Source: Dyadobacter sp. MSC1_007
GTDB lineage: Bacteria; Bacteroidota; Bacteroidia; Cytophagales; Spirosomataceae
Assembly (NCBI RefSeq): GCF_023667495.1
Contig: NZ_JAMOZL010000015.1
Span: 62,001 to 126,000 of the forward strand
Reading direction: 5' to 3'
Length of the DNA stretch: 64,000 nt
Under the pieces are notes generated by a model. The model made no database searches, was not told where the DNA came from, and saw only the letters and a list, made by a program, of their open reading frames with translations. This document shows positions 43,719-53,407 of this stretch, piece by piece (positions within the stretch are counted from its first letter, which is position 1; each line of letters starts with the position of its first letter). The translations under genes and the position numbers were made by a program.

Positions 43719-45097
43719 CGGGGCAGGAAAGAGAAAAATGGATAGATAAAAATGCATATTATCACAGGACGATGGTAAAGCATTTGAAATTCATTATTCC
43801 CGAAGGATGTTCGGTCCTCGAAATAGGATGTGGTACAGGCTATCTTTTGGAACAGCTCAAACCGGCAACAGGAGTTGGAATAGATGTATCACCGGATATG
43901 ATCCATTTTGCAAGAGTTCACCGGCCAGGTAATACGTATTATGAAATGGATGCCGGGAGAATATCCTTAAATGAGACATTCGATTATGTGCTGATAAGTG
44001 ATACTGTCGGAAGTTTCACAGATGTTCAAATGGTATTTGAAGCAATTCATAAAGTATTCACACCTCAGACGCGCCTGGTTATTACGTCCACCAATTTTAT
44101 ATGGAGGCCATTATTAAATATAGCTGAAAATTTAGGACTAAAAATGCCCCAGCAAAGGCAAAATTGGCTCGACATCAGCGATATTGTTTCTCTTCTCAAC
44201 CTTACTGATTTCGACCTGATCGATAATTACAGGAAAATGATCTTTCCAAAATACATCCCTTTACTATCGCACTTTTTAAATCGATATGTAGGCAATCTTC
44301 CTTTATTCAATTCGCTGGGATTAATTACCTGTCTCGTAGCCAGAAGCAAAAGGGTTCCGCAAAGATCCGCCAATGAAATGAGTGTCAGTGTCATCATTCC
44401 TGCCCGGAACGAAAAAGGTAATATCGAGGCACTTATTCAACGCACACCAAAAATGGGCAGGCACACCGAGATCATATTGATAGAGGGCAATTCCACAGAC
44501 CAGACCTGGGAGGAAATTCAGCGGCTGGGGGCCCAATACAAAGATCGTTATGATATGAAGTGGGCGCAGCAGGATGGGAAGGGAAAGGGGGACGCTGTCA
44601 GGAAAGGTTTCAGCATTGCCAGCGGGGACATTCTCATGATCCTGGATGCTGATATGACCGTTGCACCAGAAGAACTGCCCAAGTTTTTTAATGCGATCGC
44701 TTCCGGCAAAGGAGAATACATTAATGGATCGCGGCTTGTGTATCCTATGGAAAAAGAAGCCATGCGCTTCCTGAATTTGCTGGGAAACAAGTTCTTCAGT
44801 CTGGCATTTTCGTGGCTGTTGGGCCAAAATCTCAAAGACACCCTCTGCGGTACCAAAGTAATATCGAGGGAAAACTATCTGAAATTAGCTGCCAACCGAT
44901 CCTATTTTGGCGAATTTGACCCTTTTGGCGATTTTGATTTGATATTCGGATCGGCCAAGCTCAATTTGAAATTTGTAGAGATTCCTATTCGATACAGGGC
45001 CCGTACTTACGGCGAAACCAATATCTCGCGTTTCAGGCATGGATGGTTGCTGCTAAGGATGACCGTTTTCGCCTTGAAGAAAATCAGGTTCACCTGA
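43715..45097 (+). CDS. Fused class I methyltransferase and family 2 glycosyltransferase
   Basis: 460 residues, two enzymes in one chain. Residues 1-210: SAM methyltransferase with motif I VLEIGCGTGYLLEQL (about 33-47), GIDVSPDMI and a post-I/IV region FDYVLISDTVGSF. Residues 222-460: GT2 with VSVIIPARNEKGNIEALI, LIEGNSTDQTWEEI, the metal-binding ILDADMT and DTLCGTKVISRENY, as in dolichyl/polyprenyl-phosphate hexose synthases. No membrane helices are obvious at the C-terminus. Overlaps the GT-C-like gene by 4 bp; together they look like a lipid-linked glycan assembly step. What the methyltransferase acts on is unknown. Confidence 0.9.
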   Translation: MTGQEREKWIDKNAYYHRTMVKHLKFIIPEGCSVLEIGCGTGYLLEQLKPATGVGIDVSPDMIHFARVHRPGNTYYEMDAGRISLNETFDYVLISDTVGSFTDVQMVFEAIHKVFTPQTRLVITSTNFIWRPLLNIAENLGLKMPQQRQNWLDISDIVSLLNLTDFDLIDNYRKMIFPKYIPLLSHFLNRYVGNLPLFNSLGLITCLVARSKRVPQRSANEMSVSVIIPARNEKGNIEALIQRTPKMGRHTEIILIEGNSTDQTWEEIQRLGAQYKDRYDMKWAQQDGKGKGDAVRKGFSIASGDILMILDADMTVAPEELPKFFNAIASGKGEYINGSRLVYPMEKEAMRFLNLLGNKFFSLAFSWLLGQNLKDTLCGTKVISRENYLKLAANRSYFGEFDPFGDFDLIFGSAKLNLKFVEIPIRYRARTYGETNISRFRHGWLLLRMTVFALKKIRFT

Positions 45098-45192
45098 CAC
45101 CGTAGGCATTATCCCAAATTTCTTCGGATTTTCTAATAAAAATGAGCCGTAGCAGTGATGCCCGGCCCATATTAGAATCGAATGCAGTTCAG

Positions 45193-45363
45193 TTAAATAG
45201 TGACTGGCAGCAGCTCCCTTTCGAAGTAAGCTAATAATTTGTGATCATCTTTGCCAACCTCCTCACAATAGTAAATACGCTTCAAGTAGTTCATAATAAT
45301 CAACTTCCTATCAGGGTTCGTTAGCAACGAAACCACTGAGCCTATTTGGTGTTTGTTTTCCAT
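45193..45363 (-). CDS. Small conserved protein, YodC-like
   Basis: 56 residues, found by translating the gap. It opens ENKHQIGSVVSLLTNPDRKL, followed by a tyrosine/cysteine segment YLKRIYYCEEVG and a terminal YFERELLPV. The order (G-x-V-V-x-L, a basic/aliphatic strand, YYC, then F-E-x-E-L) resembles YodC/DUF2158-type small beta proteins of Bacteroidota. Codon usage looks coding and no stop interrupts it. The function is unknown. It is convergent to the preceding glycosyltransferase gene. Confidence 0.65.
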   Translation of the reverse strand: MENKHQIGSVVSLLTNPDRKLIIMNYLKRIYYCEEVGKDDHKLLAYFERELLPVTI

Positions 45364-45788
45364 TCAGGAAGATAGTCAGATTATGTGGGTATATCTGCTT
45401 ATATAGAATAAATTCTACAATTTTGTGCGGATATATCCAAATTATACCGACGCATATTCGTCAACATTTATCTAAACCTATGCTTAGTTTTGCTCCGGTC
45501 GAAATAGTTGCACAGTTGCAAAAGTATTGCCGCTAACGTGATCAGACTCCGCATGTCCGGATGGCTTGACATTTAGCTTCGGGCTGGACGCAACCATGTC
45601 CGATCTTATACCGAAACACGCAAAATTTTCTCGCATCTAGTTAACGAGGCAAGTCTATGCTTGCCCGGAGGATATTTTGTGTCTAAAAATAATGTAACCG
45701 AAAGTAAATAATTTCAAACTTAATCTGCCTATGATGAAACAAAGCTGAAAAGTTCTAGTACTTAAATTTTTACCAATCACATTGAATT
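45364..45788. promoter_or_regulatory. Long leader of the giant secreted-protein gene
   Basis: 425 bp without a gene. It holds a 6-bp hairpin, GGCAAG-TCTATG-CTTGCC (45648-45665), and TTGCA repeats at about 45508-45521. Promoter not pinned down. The long untranslated region before a 6-kb gene suggests regulated expression. Confidence 0.4.
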
Positions 45789-48700
45789 ATGCAAAAAAAC
45801 TTACAATTCAATCGTATTAGGGAATGCGGAGGACTGTCGCGAGGCGGTTTTGTCAACACACTTAAACACACTTTATCAAAGCTGATGTTGTTGTCCGTAT
45901 TTCTGCTTACCGTTTTTAAATTACAAGCCCAGGACGTAGGGCTTGATTGGGCCAAGGGTTTTCTTCCGGCCAATGCCACGGGAAGCGTCCGGCCCTATGG
46001 TGTCGGAACGGATGCAAATGGGAATGTGTACGTGAGCGGCTATTTTGGCGGAACTGTTGATTTTAATCCAGGCGCCGGAGTAACCAATTTGACCGCAACA
46101 GGGCCACACAGTGCATTCTTTGTCAAGCTTGATAAGTTCGGCACCTTTATCTGGGCCAAGCAAATAGGTAATGCGACCACCCCTACGCATGCTTACTCCA
46201 TTAAAGTGGATGCAGCGGGTAATATCTATGCAGGCGGGCAGTTTACCGGTACCGTGGACTTTAACCCTAATGCGGGGGTTAACAACTTAACTTCCAACGG
46301 AGGGACATATGCGGATGGTTATATCTTAAAACTGGACACCAACGGGAATTATGTATGGGCCCAGCGCATGGGTGGTGCCGGTGCGGAATACAGCCACGAT
46401 ATCGAATTGGATGCAGCCGGGAACGCTTATATCATCGGTCATTTTAGCGGTACCGGAACATTTGGGGGATACAGCCTTGTATCGGCGGGTAATATTGACG
46501 GGTTTCTTGCTAAACTTAGCCCAACCGGTGTTTTTCAGTGGGCCAAAAAGATCGGGGGTACCTCTGGCGACAATGTAAATGCTGTGGACGTTGATGCCGC
46601 AGGGAACATTTACATTAGCGGGGGTATAACTTCTACAAGTACCACAGGTATGGCATCATTAAATGGACCTGGGGGGTATGTCGTTAAGCTCAATAGTAGC
46701 GGTACAACCGTTTGGGGCCATATAGACAACGATATGGGTAACCACCGTGGAGTTGCAGTGGATAGCGACGGGAATGTGTACGCCGGTGGCGCAGCAAATA
46801 CCTATGATGTGGTCAAGCTTAACAGCAGCGGCGCAAGGGTGTGGGCTAAGAAGCTTGGAAATGCATCAACCAAAGTTAAAATTGGTCCGGATAACAACTT
46901 ATATGTTACCGGTCATTATAATGCCGGCAGCACTGGCTTTGGTGCGTTCACCTTACCGTTCAAGGGAGGAACGGGCGATATTTATGCAGCTGCGGTGAAT
47001 CCTGCAGGGGATGTCCTGTGGGCCAAGCCTTTTGGCGCGGCAGGGGAGGACGTATCGTTTTATCTGTCTGCTGATGTACCAGGTGAAGTGCTTGTTACTG
47101 GTTCTTTTCAGAACACCGTTGATTTTGATCCAGGTCCGTGCGTGTTTAATATCGCAAGCACGGCTGCCGGAAATTACGTCACTGGTTATGTTTTCAAGCT
47201 TACCAGTGACCTGTTACCAGCAGGCTTCGCAGTTGCCCCCAGCACACTTGCCCCTATGAGCCAGGAAGCATGTAGCTTAGGGATCCCCAATGTGGTAACT
47301 GGCAACGCGGTAGGTGTTACTGCCCCGGCAGGTTACACCACCCCGATCACTTACCAATGGCAAAAATCAACCAGCGCCTCAGGTCCTTGGGAAGATATGG
47401 AGGGCGAGGTCTTCAAAGATTTACAACCACTTGCTTCCAGTGAATCGCTGTTTTACAGGCGCATCGTGATAGCGGGTACCAATTTCTGTGGGGTGACCCA
47501 GGCGGTCGATACCTCGGCAGTCGCCACGGTGACTGTCAGCGGCAATACCGCTCCCGTCGCCAATGCGGACGGCCCACAGTGGTTTGTCTGCGGCACGGGC
47601 TCGAATACTACTGCTTTGAATGGTAGCGCAACTGGTGGTGCAGGCAACTTCACCTACCAATGGTACCAGGGCAGCTCCAATGGCGGAACACTGGTATCCA
47701 GTGTGGCCAACTACACCACAGCGGCAGTGACACAAGCTACTACCTACACTTTGAAAGTGACCGATGCGGCAGGTTGTATCGATACCGACCAGGTGACGAT
47801 CGTTCCCGCGGTGGCCAATGCAGGCCCTAACCAGTCGTTCTGCCAGGGCAGTGGCGGTGTACAAATCGGGACAGTGCCTGTGGCAAGCCCGTCTGTCAAG
47901 TATGCCTGGACTCGGGTATCGGGCAGCGCTTTGACAACATTGAGCTGCACCACCTGCGCACAGCCGATCGCCAACCCGACCGCTGTGACCGTATACCGCC
48001 TGACGGTAACGACCACCCGCAAAGGCGGCGCTACTTGTACAACCACTGACGACGTCACTATCACTCCGATCACGGCACCCGGTGGCAACATCGCTTTTGG
48101 TGGAACAGATAAGACGATTTGCGTCAATTCAAATACAGTATTAGGGGTTGCTACTGACGCTACTTATGCCTATACCTGGTCACCAGGCTCCTATCTGAGC
48201 AGCACATCTGTTGCCCGCCCGACCTTTACGGCCGGTTCATCGGGTATTGACCCCTGCTCGGTCAATTATACTGTTACAGCTGTTAAAAGCGGTTGCACCT
48301 TTGTGGACGAGGTCAAAGTTTCGGTGATCAATTCGCAAACCAGCGATTCCGGGGATACAGAATGCGGCCCGCGCTGGGTGACCCATGAAGGTTTTCCCAA
48401 CTGTCCTGAGGCGGTTTACTCATGGAGCGTTGTCAGTGGCAATGGCTCGGTATTAAGCACCCGCAACGGCGGCGAAGACGCTTACCTGAAAAGCAATGTG
48501 GGCCAAACTACTTTCCGCCGGACCGTGACGCTGAATGGCGTTTCTTGCTCTACGGATGTGAATATCCTTTACTGTGATGGCCCGGGTTGTGACATAGAAA
48601 TCGAGACGGTCTCCTCACAAGGATGCCCTAAGGTGTTCCCAGGCGAGGAGCTTCGTTTAATGCCTAAAGGCCACGCCAATGCGACTGACTGGAACTACAA

Positions 48701-51700
48701 GTGGAGCCCTGCTAACCTGGTCGACAACGCTACGGCAAAAGAAGTGCGCGTGCTGACCGGCAATCCTGCAACGATTACTTTGACGATCACCAACAAATAT
48801 GACGCTTCGCTCTCCTGCTCAGAGTCGATTGATATCAACCCTGCAGGCGCTACCCAGCCTAACATTGTTCTTAGCGATAAGAACATTTGTGCCAATAGCG
48901 CTACTTCCATCGGCAGCGCTGTCAGCGGTGGTTTTGCTTATACCTGGATCCCTTCGACGGGCCTTGATAATCCAGCGGTAAACAACCCTAAGGCCACGCT
49001 GACCTCTGACCAGGAATACATTGTACAGATCGAAGAGACAGCCTCAGGTTGTATCATGACCGATACCGTCCGGGTGCATGTCTCGGAAGTTGTGGCCAAT
49101 GCAGGTGTTGACCGCACGATCTGTAACGGTGCCACAGTTACATTGGGAACGCCCCGACCAGCGGAAGGTACCAACTGGATATACAGCTGGCAGCCATCCG
49201 CCGCCGCCTGGACCAATGGCACCAACGCCAGTATGCCAGAGCCGCAGGTTGAATTCTCAGCCACCGGAAGCCAGACCTTTATCTTGACAGTAACCGACCC
49301 GGCCTCAGGCTGTACTGCTATTGACTCGGTAACACTGAAAAACGAGCTGACCCCGGGCGAATATACCGGCAGCGGTGTGACGATCTGCGAAGGCGAGGAA
49401 GTACAATTAGGAAAAGCACCGATTGCAGGCGCTACGTACCTGTGGACAGGTGCCGGGTTGAGCTGCACCACTTGCGCCAATCCGATTGCCAAGCCTACTA
49501 CAACTACCAAGTATACGCTCCAGATCAGCTTCCCGGGCTGTACTGCACCGATGGTCGATGAAGTCACTGTGACTGTCAACGAGATCCCAGATGTGACCTT
49601 GAATGATGTTTATGCTTGTCCGGCAGGGGCCAAACCCATCGGTTTTGGTGCCAACGGCAATCCTGCAGCACCTGCCGGGGCGACTTATCTGTGGTCGCCA
49701 TCGACCGGGCTGAGCAGCACAACAGCGGCCAACCCGACTGCTAATGTAACCGCAGTAACCACTTACGCTGTCGTAGTAACATTGCCAGGTGGCTGTACTT
49801 TCACCGATGAGCTGGACGTGATCCCAACCGCGGAAGCAGGACCTAATGTGGCCATTTGCTCGGGCGAATCTGCGCAGATTGGTACACCTGCATTGAATGG
49901 CGCTACTTACAGCTGGACTGGTGCCGGTATCGTAGGCTCCAACACGGTGGCGCAACCAACGGTTAAGCCGACTGCTACCACTATCTACACCGTAAGCGTG
50001 ACCCGTAACGGATGTATCAGTTCCGACCAGGTTACAGTAACAGTGAATTCGCCTGCTGCATTCAATATCGCAGGTAACACGGCGATCTGCGTTGGTGGTA
50101 ACACTACTTTGAGCCTGGTAGGCGCCCCAGCGGCTAACACGACCTGGCAATGGAGCCCAACAACAGGCGTGAGCAACCCAACCGGTACTTCTACGACCAT
50201 TACAGCGACCACGACCCAGACTTACCGTCTGACGCAGACCAACCTGGTTACCGGTTGCAGTAATTTCAAAGAAGTGATCGTGACGGTGAAGCCCAACACG
50301 ATTTCTGCCAGCACCACACCGCTTTCTGTTTGTGCAGGTGTAACTGAGCCTATGCCGTTGAATGTGACTTCGACGGGCAGCTACCAGTATGTTTGGAGCC
50401 CTTCCACAGGCCTTTCCAATGCTTTTATAGCTAACCCGACGGTGACCACCTCGACAGACAAGACCTATAATGTGGTGATCACCGATACGGAATCCCAATG
50501 CCAGTTGGCATTATCGGTTCCGGTAACCGTACGTCCTGGTATTGAATGTCTTCCACCAGTTGCATTGCGGGGAAATGTCTTCCATGATGCGAATGCATTG
50601 GTGGATGTGACCGTCAACAAAACGGCACAGGATTCGATACCAGCCCTTCATGTATCGCTTCTGGACACTACCGGAAAAGTATTGGAAACAGTCGTGGTGA
50701 ATGCGGACGGAAGCTATGATTTTGGCTTGACACCAACTGGTACTTACAATATTGTATTGCACCAAACTTCGACAGGTTCAGCTACGCCAAGCCTTCCTGC
50801 GGGATGGATGAACACGGGTGAAAACCTGGGTGCCGGTGTGGGAAGCGACGAGGCAGTAAGTGGTGTTTTGACGAGTGTGACAGTTCGCAATGTGGATGTT
50901 ACCAATGCGAACTTTGGTATTCAGCAGCCGCCTTTGGCAGAACCTAAGGAATATTTGATAGATCAACCATCGGTAAACCAGGAAATTACCCTGAACGGTA
51001 CACTGGTAAGCACAGGCGCTGGCACATCTTCGCCAGCCCAGATGACGGGTACCGACCCTGAGGATGGTGTTCTGACCGGGGCTAACAAGGATAAGACTGT
51101 GGTGATCACTACCCTGGCCGACCGTGGTGAGCTGTGGTACAATGGGGTGCTGGTCAAAACAGGACAAGTGATTCCTAACTACGACCCGGCATTGATGGTA
51201 TTTAAAGCGACAGGCTCAGGTTATACCAATATCACCTATCAGTATGCCTATGTAGACCAGGCTGGCGTGCAATCGCCTCCTACGACCTACAAGATCAGCT
51301 GGGGCGAGCCGTTACCGGTTACATTGGTACGTTTTGAAGCCAAAGCTATTGAGAACACCGCAGCCCTGAGCTGGACCACCACAGCTGAATCTAACAGCGA
51401 CCGCTTTGAGGTTCAACGCAGCGTGAATGGCAAGCAGTGGGAGGCGATCGGGACAGTCAATGCCCAGGGAGAAAGTGCAGCTACTGTCGAGTACAGTTTC
51501 AGGGATCTTACCCCTGCAGGCACAGACAACTATTATCGTCTGAAAATGATCGACCGCGATTTAACTTTCACTTACAGCGGCATTCGTTCCGTGAGCTTTG
51601 ACGGACTGTTAAGCCTGGCTTTGTATCCCAACCCGGTACAGGATGTGCTGACACTGCAAACCGACCACAGCAAAGTGAAAAGTGTAACGGTGACCAATGT

Positions 51701-51836
51701 AAGCGGCCTGAAAGTCTATACCGCTGGTACAGCCAAGCCTATCGACGTTAAACGCCTTCCGAATGGGGTTTACGTGGTCAGTGTTACCTACACCGACAAT
51801 ACGGTGAAAAGTCAAAAGGTAGTGTTGGCGAAGTAG
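45789..51836 (+). CDS. Giant T9SS-secreted repeat protein with beta-propeller and Ig-like repeats
   Basis: 2,015 residues. Start MQKNLQFNRIREC, then a membrane-like signal (about 24-48, LMLLSVFLLTVFKLQAQ). Residues about 50-475: SBBP-type propeller repeats of the form VDAAGNIYAGGQFTGTVDFNP. About 480-1575: tandem Ig/PKD-like repeats, many containing YxWxPxxGLSxxxxANPxA and CxxxxxDxVTVTV units. About 1580-1690: an SdrD-B-like domain (RGNVFHDANALVD). About 1850-1940: a fibronectin-like domain (LPVTLVRFEAKAIENTAALSW). Last 70 residues: a T9SS type A sorting domain (LALYPNPVQDVLTL ... NGVYVVSVTYTD). Probably displayed on or released from the cell surface, for adhesion or gliding. Base use in the Ig-like part is richer in G+C than neighbours. 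Confidence 0.92.
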   Translation: MQKNLQFNRIRECGGLSRGGFVNTLKHTLSKLMLLSVFLLTVFKLQAQDVGLDWAKGFLPANATGSVRPYGVGTDANGNVYVSGYFGGTVDFNPGAGVTNLTATGPHSAFFVKLDKFGTFIWAKQIGNATTPTHAYSIKVDAAGNIYAGGQFTGTVDFNPNAGVNNLTSNGGTYADGYILKLDTNGNYVWAQRMGGAGAEYSHDIELDAAGNAYIIGHFSGTGTFGGYSLVSAGNIDGFLAKLSPTGVFQWAKKIGGTSGDNVNAVDVDAAGNIYISGGITSTSTTGMASLNGPGGYVVKLNSSGTTVWGHIDNDMGNHRGVAVDSDGNVYAGGAANTYDVVKLNSSGARVWAKKLGNASTKVKIGPDNNLYVTGHYNAGSTGFGAFTLPFKGGTGDIYAAAVNPAGDVLWAKPFGAAGEDVSFYLSADVPGEVLVTGSFQNTVDFDPGPCVFNIASTAAGNYVTGYVFKLTSDLLPAGFAVAPSTLAPMSQEACSLGIPNVVTGNAVGVTAPAGYTTPITYQWQKSTSASGPWEDMEGEVFKDLQPLASSESLFYRRIVIAGTNFCGVTQAVDTSAVATVTVSGNTAPVANADGPQWFVCGTGSNTTALNGSATGGAGNFTYQWYQGSSNGGTLVSSVANYTTAAVTQATTYTLKVTDAAGCIDTDQVTIVPAVANAGPNQSFCQGSGGVQIGTVPVASPSVKYAWTRVSGSALTTLSCTTCAQPIANPTAVTVYRLTVTTTRKGGATCTTTDDVTITPITAPGGNIAFGGTDKTICVNSNTVLGVATDATYAYTWSPGSYLSSTSVARPTFTAGSSGIDPCSVNYTVTAVKSGCTFVDEVKVSVINSQTSDSGDTECGPRWVTHEGFPNCPEAVYSWSVVSGNGSVLSTRNGGEDAYLKSNVGQTTFRRTVTLNGVSCSTDVNILYCDGPGCDIEIETVSSQGCPKVFPGEELRLMPKGHANATDWNYKWSPANLVDNATAKEVRVLTGNPATITLTITNKYDASLSCSESIDINPAGATQPNIVLSDKNICANSATSIGSAVSGGFAYTWIPSTGLDNPAVNNPKATLTSDQEYIVQIEETASGCIMTDTVRVHVSEVVANAGVDRTICNGATVTLGTPRPAEGTNWIYSWQPSAAAWTNGTNASMPEPQVEFSATGSQTFILTVTDPASGCTAIDSVTLKNELTPGEYTGSGVTICEGEEVQLGKAPIAGATYLWTGAGLSCTTCANPIAKPTTTTKYTLQISFPGCTAPMVDEVTVTVNEIPDVTLNDVYACPAGAKPIGFGANGNPAAPAGATYLWSPSTGLSSTTAANPTANVTAVTTYAVVVTLPGGCTFTDELDVIPTAEAGPNVAICSGESAQIGTPALNGATYSWTGAGIVGSNTVAQPTVKPTATTIYTVSVTRNGCISSDQVTVTVNSPAAFNIAGNTAICVGGNTTLSLVGAPAANTTWQWSPTTGVSNPTGTSTTITATTTQTYRLTQTNLVTGCSNFKEVIVTVKPNTISASTTPLSVCAGVTEPMPLNVTSTGSYQYVWSPSTGLSNAFIANPTVTTSTDKTYNVVITDTESQCQLALSVPVTVRPGIECLPPVALRGNVFHDANALVDVTVNKTAQDSIPALHVSLLDTTGKVLETVVVNADGSYDFGLTPTGTYNIVLHQTSTGSATPSLPAGWMNTGENLGAGVGSDEAVSGVLTSVTVRNVDVTNANFGIQQPPLAEPKEYLIDQPSVNQEITLNGTLVSTGAGTSSPAQMTGTDPEDGVLTGANKDKTVVITTLADRGELWYNGVLVKTGQVIPNYDPALMVFKATGSGYTNITYQYAYVDQAGVQSPPTTYKISWGEPLPVTLVRFEAKAIENTAALSWTTTAESNSDRFEVQRSVNGKQWEAIGTVNAQGESAATVEYSFRDLTPAGTDNYYRLKMIDRDLTFTYSGIRSVSFDGLLSLALYPNPVQDVLTLQTDHSKVKSVTVTNVSGLKVYTAGTAKPIDVKRLPNGVYVVSVTYTDNTVKSQKVVLAK

Positions 51837-51868
51837 TTCGATTGAATTACATGCCATTTAGTAAAAAG

Positions 51869-51895
51869 AAGGTCCGGGCAGCTTGCCCGGACCTT
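51869..51895 (+). terminator. Hairpin after the giant gene
   Basis: AAGGTCCGGGCA (51869-51880) pairs perfectly with TGCCCGGACCTT (51884-51895), 3-nt loop. Lacks a U-tract but is very stable; 33 bp after the stop. Confidence 0.65.
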
Positions 51896-52032
51896 ACTCA
51901 TGGCCCTGTTTGATGGCACTATCTGCACACACAAAATAGCCGTGAACCATAATTATGACCTGAAAATCCGGGCGGCCAACTACCGCCTGGTTTTCACTAT
52001 TTAACGTACTCCCCTTTCCAGTCCCATTTACT

Positions 52033-52659
52033 ATGAATATTCTGATCGTTTCCGACAATCCCATTTTTATCCTGGGACTTCGATCAACCATCGTTACCAA
52101 ATTCGCCCGGGCGGGCTTTATTGAAGTGAGTTCCCTGCAGGCCGCAAGCATTGTCATCAAAAACTACCAGTTCAATGTCATGATACTTGATGCAGTTTCG
52201 GCGAAAGACAGTAAAGGCGTAAAACTTATCCAAAGCATTAAAGAACAACACCCGGGCCTTCCGATCCTGGTCGATCTGGGAAACCAGCTTGCAGATTCCC
52301 ATTTTTACATAAGGCTCGGTGTGAATGCCGTCGTTTCAAATGCAGCGACGCCTGCTGAAATTGTGCAGGCCGTGGAAGTACTGGCTAGTGAAGCACACAA
52401 AAAGTTCGTCAGCCAGGATATTGAGCAACTGCTCCTTTTCCAAATGACAAGCAACTCGCTGACGGGCCTTCTTACAAAAAGGGAAAGGGTCATAGCGAAT
52501 CTTTTGATATCCAGTAAATCAAGAACAGAGATTGCGCGGATAGCGGGGATCAATCCCAATACAGTGAGTGCATATAAGCGGACTATTTTTGAAAAACTCG
52601 ACATCCAAAGTGTTTCGGAACTGACACTGAAATTACAACCGGCGAATCGCCACAATTGA
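52033..52659 (+). CDS. LuxR-type response regulator with degenerate receiver
   Basis: 208 residues. Receiver-like domain (1-125) keeps the phosphoacceptor Asp53 (MILDAVSAKD) but the usual acidic pair is reduced to VSD8, and the conserved lysine near residue 100-105 is replaced (VVSNAATPAE). C-terminal LuxR HTH (about 145-205, LTKRERVIANLLI, GINPNTVSAYKRTIFEKL). Probably activates transcription independently of normal phosphorylation or with altered control. It precedes a canonical regulator of the same type, both converging on the sensor kinase gene. Confidence 0.88.
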   Translation: MNILIVSDNPIFILGLRSTIVTKFARAGFIEVSSLQAASIVIKNYQFNVMILDAVSAKDSKGVKLIQSIKEQHPGLPILVDLGNQLADSHFYIRLGVNAVVSNAATPAEIVQAVEVLASEAHKKFVSQDIEQLLLFQMTSNSLTGLLTKRERVIANLLISSKSRTEIARIAGINPNTVSAYKRTIFEKLDIQSVSELTLKLQPANRHN

Positions 52660-52771
52660 CATAAGTATGCCGTCTGCTTGTACATGGCGGCTATTTTAAA
52701 CCTTGAAAACAACAGCAAGTAGAATTATTTCTAGTATTGCACCGTAATTTTTAGCAACACCCACAACAAAC

Positions 52772-53407
52772 ATGAAAGTTCTGATCATAGACGATCATTT
52801 TCTCGTACGCAACAGCCTGAAATTCATGTTGGAAAATGCATATAGTAACGTTGTTTGCATTGAAGCGGACAATTATTACAATGCCCGGCCGCATTTTATT
52901 GACCCCGAGATCCAATTAATCATTCTGGATATTGATATCCCCGGCGGAACTGGCACCGGTATGGTCACCGAAATAAGGAGCCAGAACGACGATGTACGCA
53001 TTCTGATCTGCTCAGCAGCGGATGAAGAACTTCTAGCCATGGATTATGTCATGGCTGGGGCCGATGGCTATGTGCCAAAGTCAGCAGACGAGCAGGAAGC
53101 GATGAATGCCGTATCCATGGTATTGAAAGGCAAGCGATACGTCAGCCCCGCCATTCAGACGCGATTGTTGGATATGTTCTCAGCGAAAAGCAGGCAGAGA
53201 CCGCGAACGACCACGCGCTTGTCTACCCGTGAGAAGCAGGTACTGGATCTGCTGTTGGAAGGGAAGTGGATCAAGGAAATCGCCGCTGCACTGAATTTGC
53301 GGGCAAACACGGTAAGCTCATTTAAGACAAGGATATTTACCAAATTAGGTGTTACTAACCTTTTTGAGTTGGCAAAAAAGGCCAATGAACAGAAGCGATA
53401 TTATTAA
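52772..53407 (+). CDS. LuxR-type response regulator (NarL/FixJ family)
   Basis: 211 residues with an intact receiver: Asp7-Asp8 (LIIDDHF), phosphoacceptor Asp53 (LDIDIPGG), a Ser/Thr position (ICSAADEE) and the lysine in GYVPKSADE. HTH LuxR domain at about 147-205 (LSTREKQVLDLLLEGKWIKEIAAALNL, RANTVSSFKTRIFTKL). DNA-binding regulator acting after phosphorylation. Its stop overlaps the stop of the convergent sensor kinase gene by 4 bp, so the two are a likely cognate pair. Confidence 0.93.
   Translation: MKVLIIDDHFLVRNSLKFMLENAYSNVVCIEADNYYNARPHFIDPEIQLIILDIDIPGGTGTGMVTEIRSQNDDVRILICSAADEELLAMDYVMAGADGYVPKSADEQEAMNAVSMVLKGKRYVSPAIQTRLLDMFSAKSRQRPRTTTRLSTREKQVLDLLLEGKWIKEIAAALNLRANTVSSFKTRIFTKLGVTNLFELAKKANEQKRYY

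Noticed and set aside
49407..50498. Long open frame (363 codons) antisense to the Ig-like repeats of the giant gene
   Set aside because: It mirrors the repetitive, G+C-rich coding strand, with Cys/Arg/His-rich nonsense composition and no start context; a by-product of codon bias.
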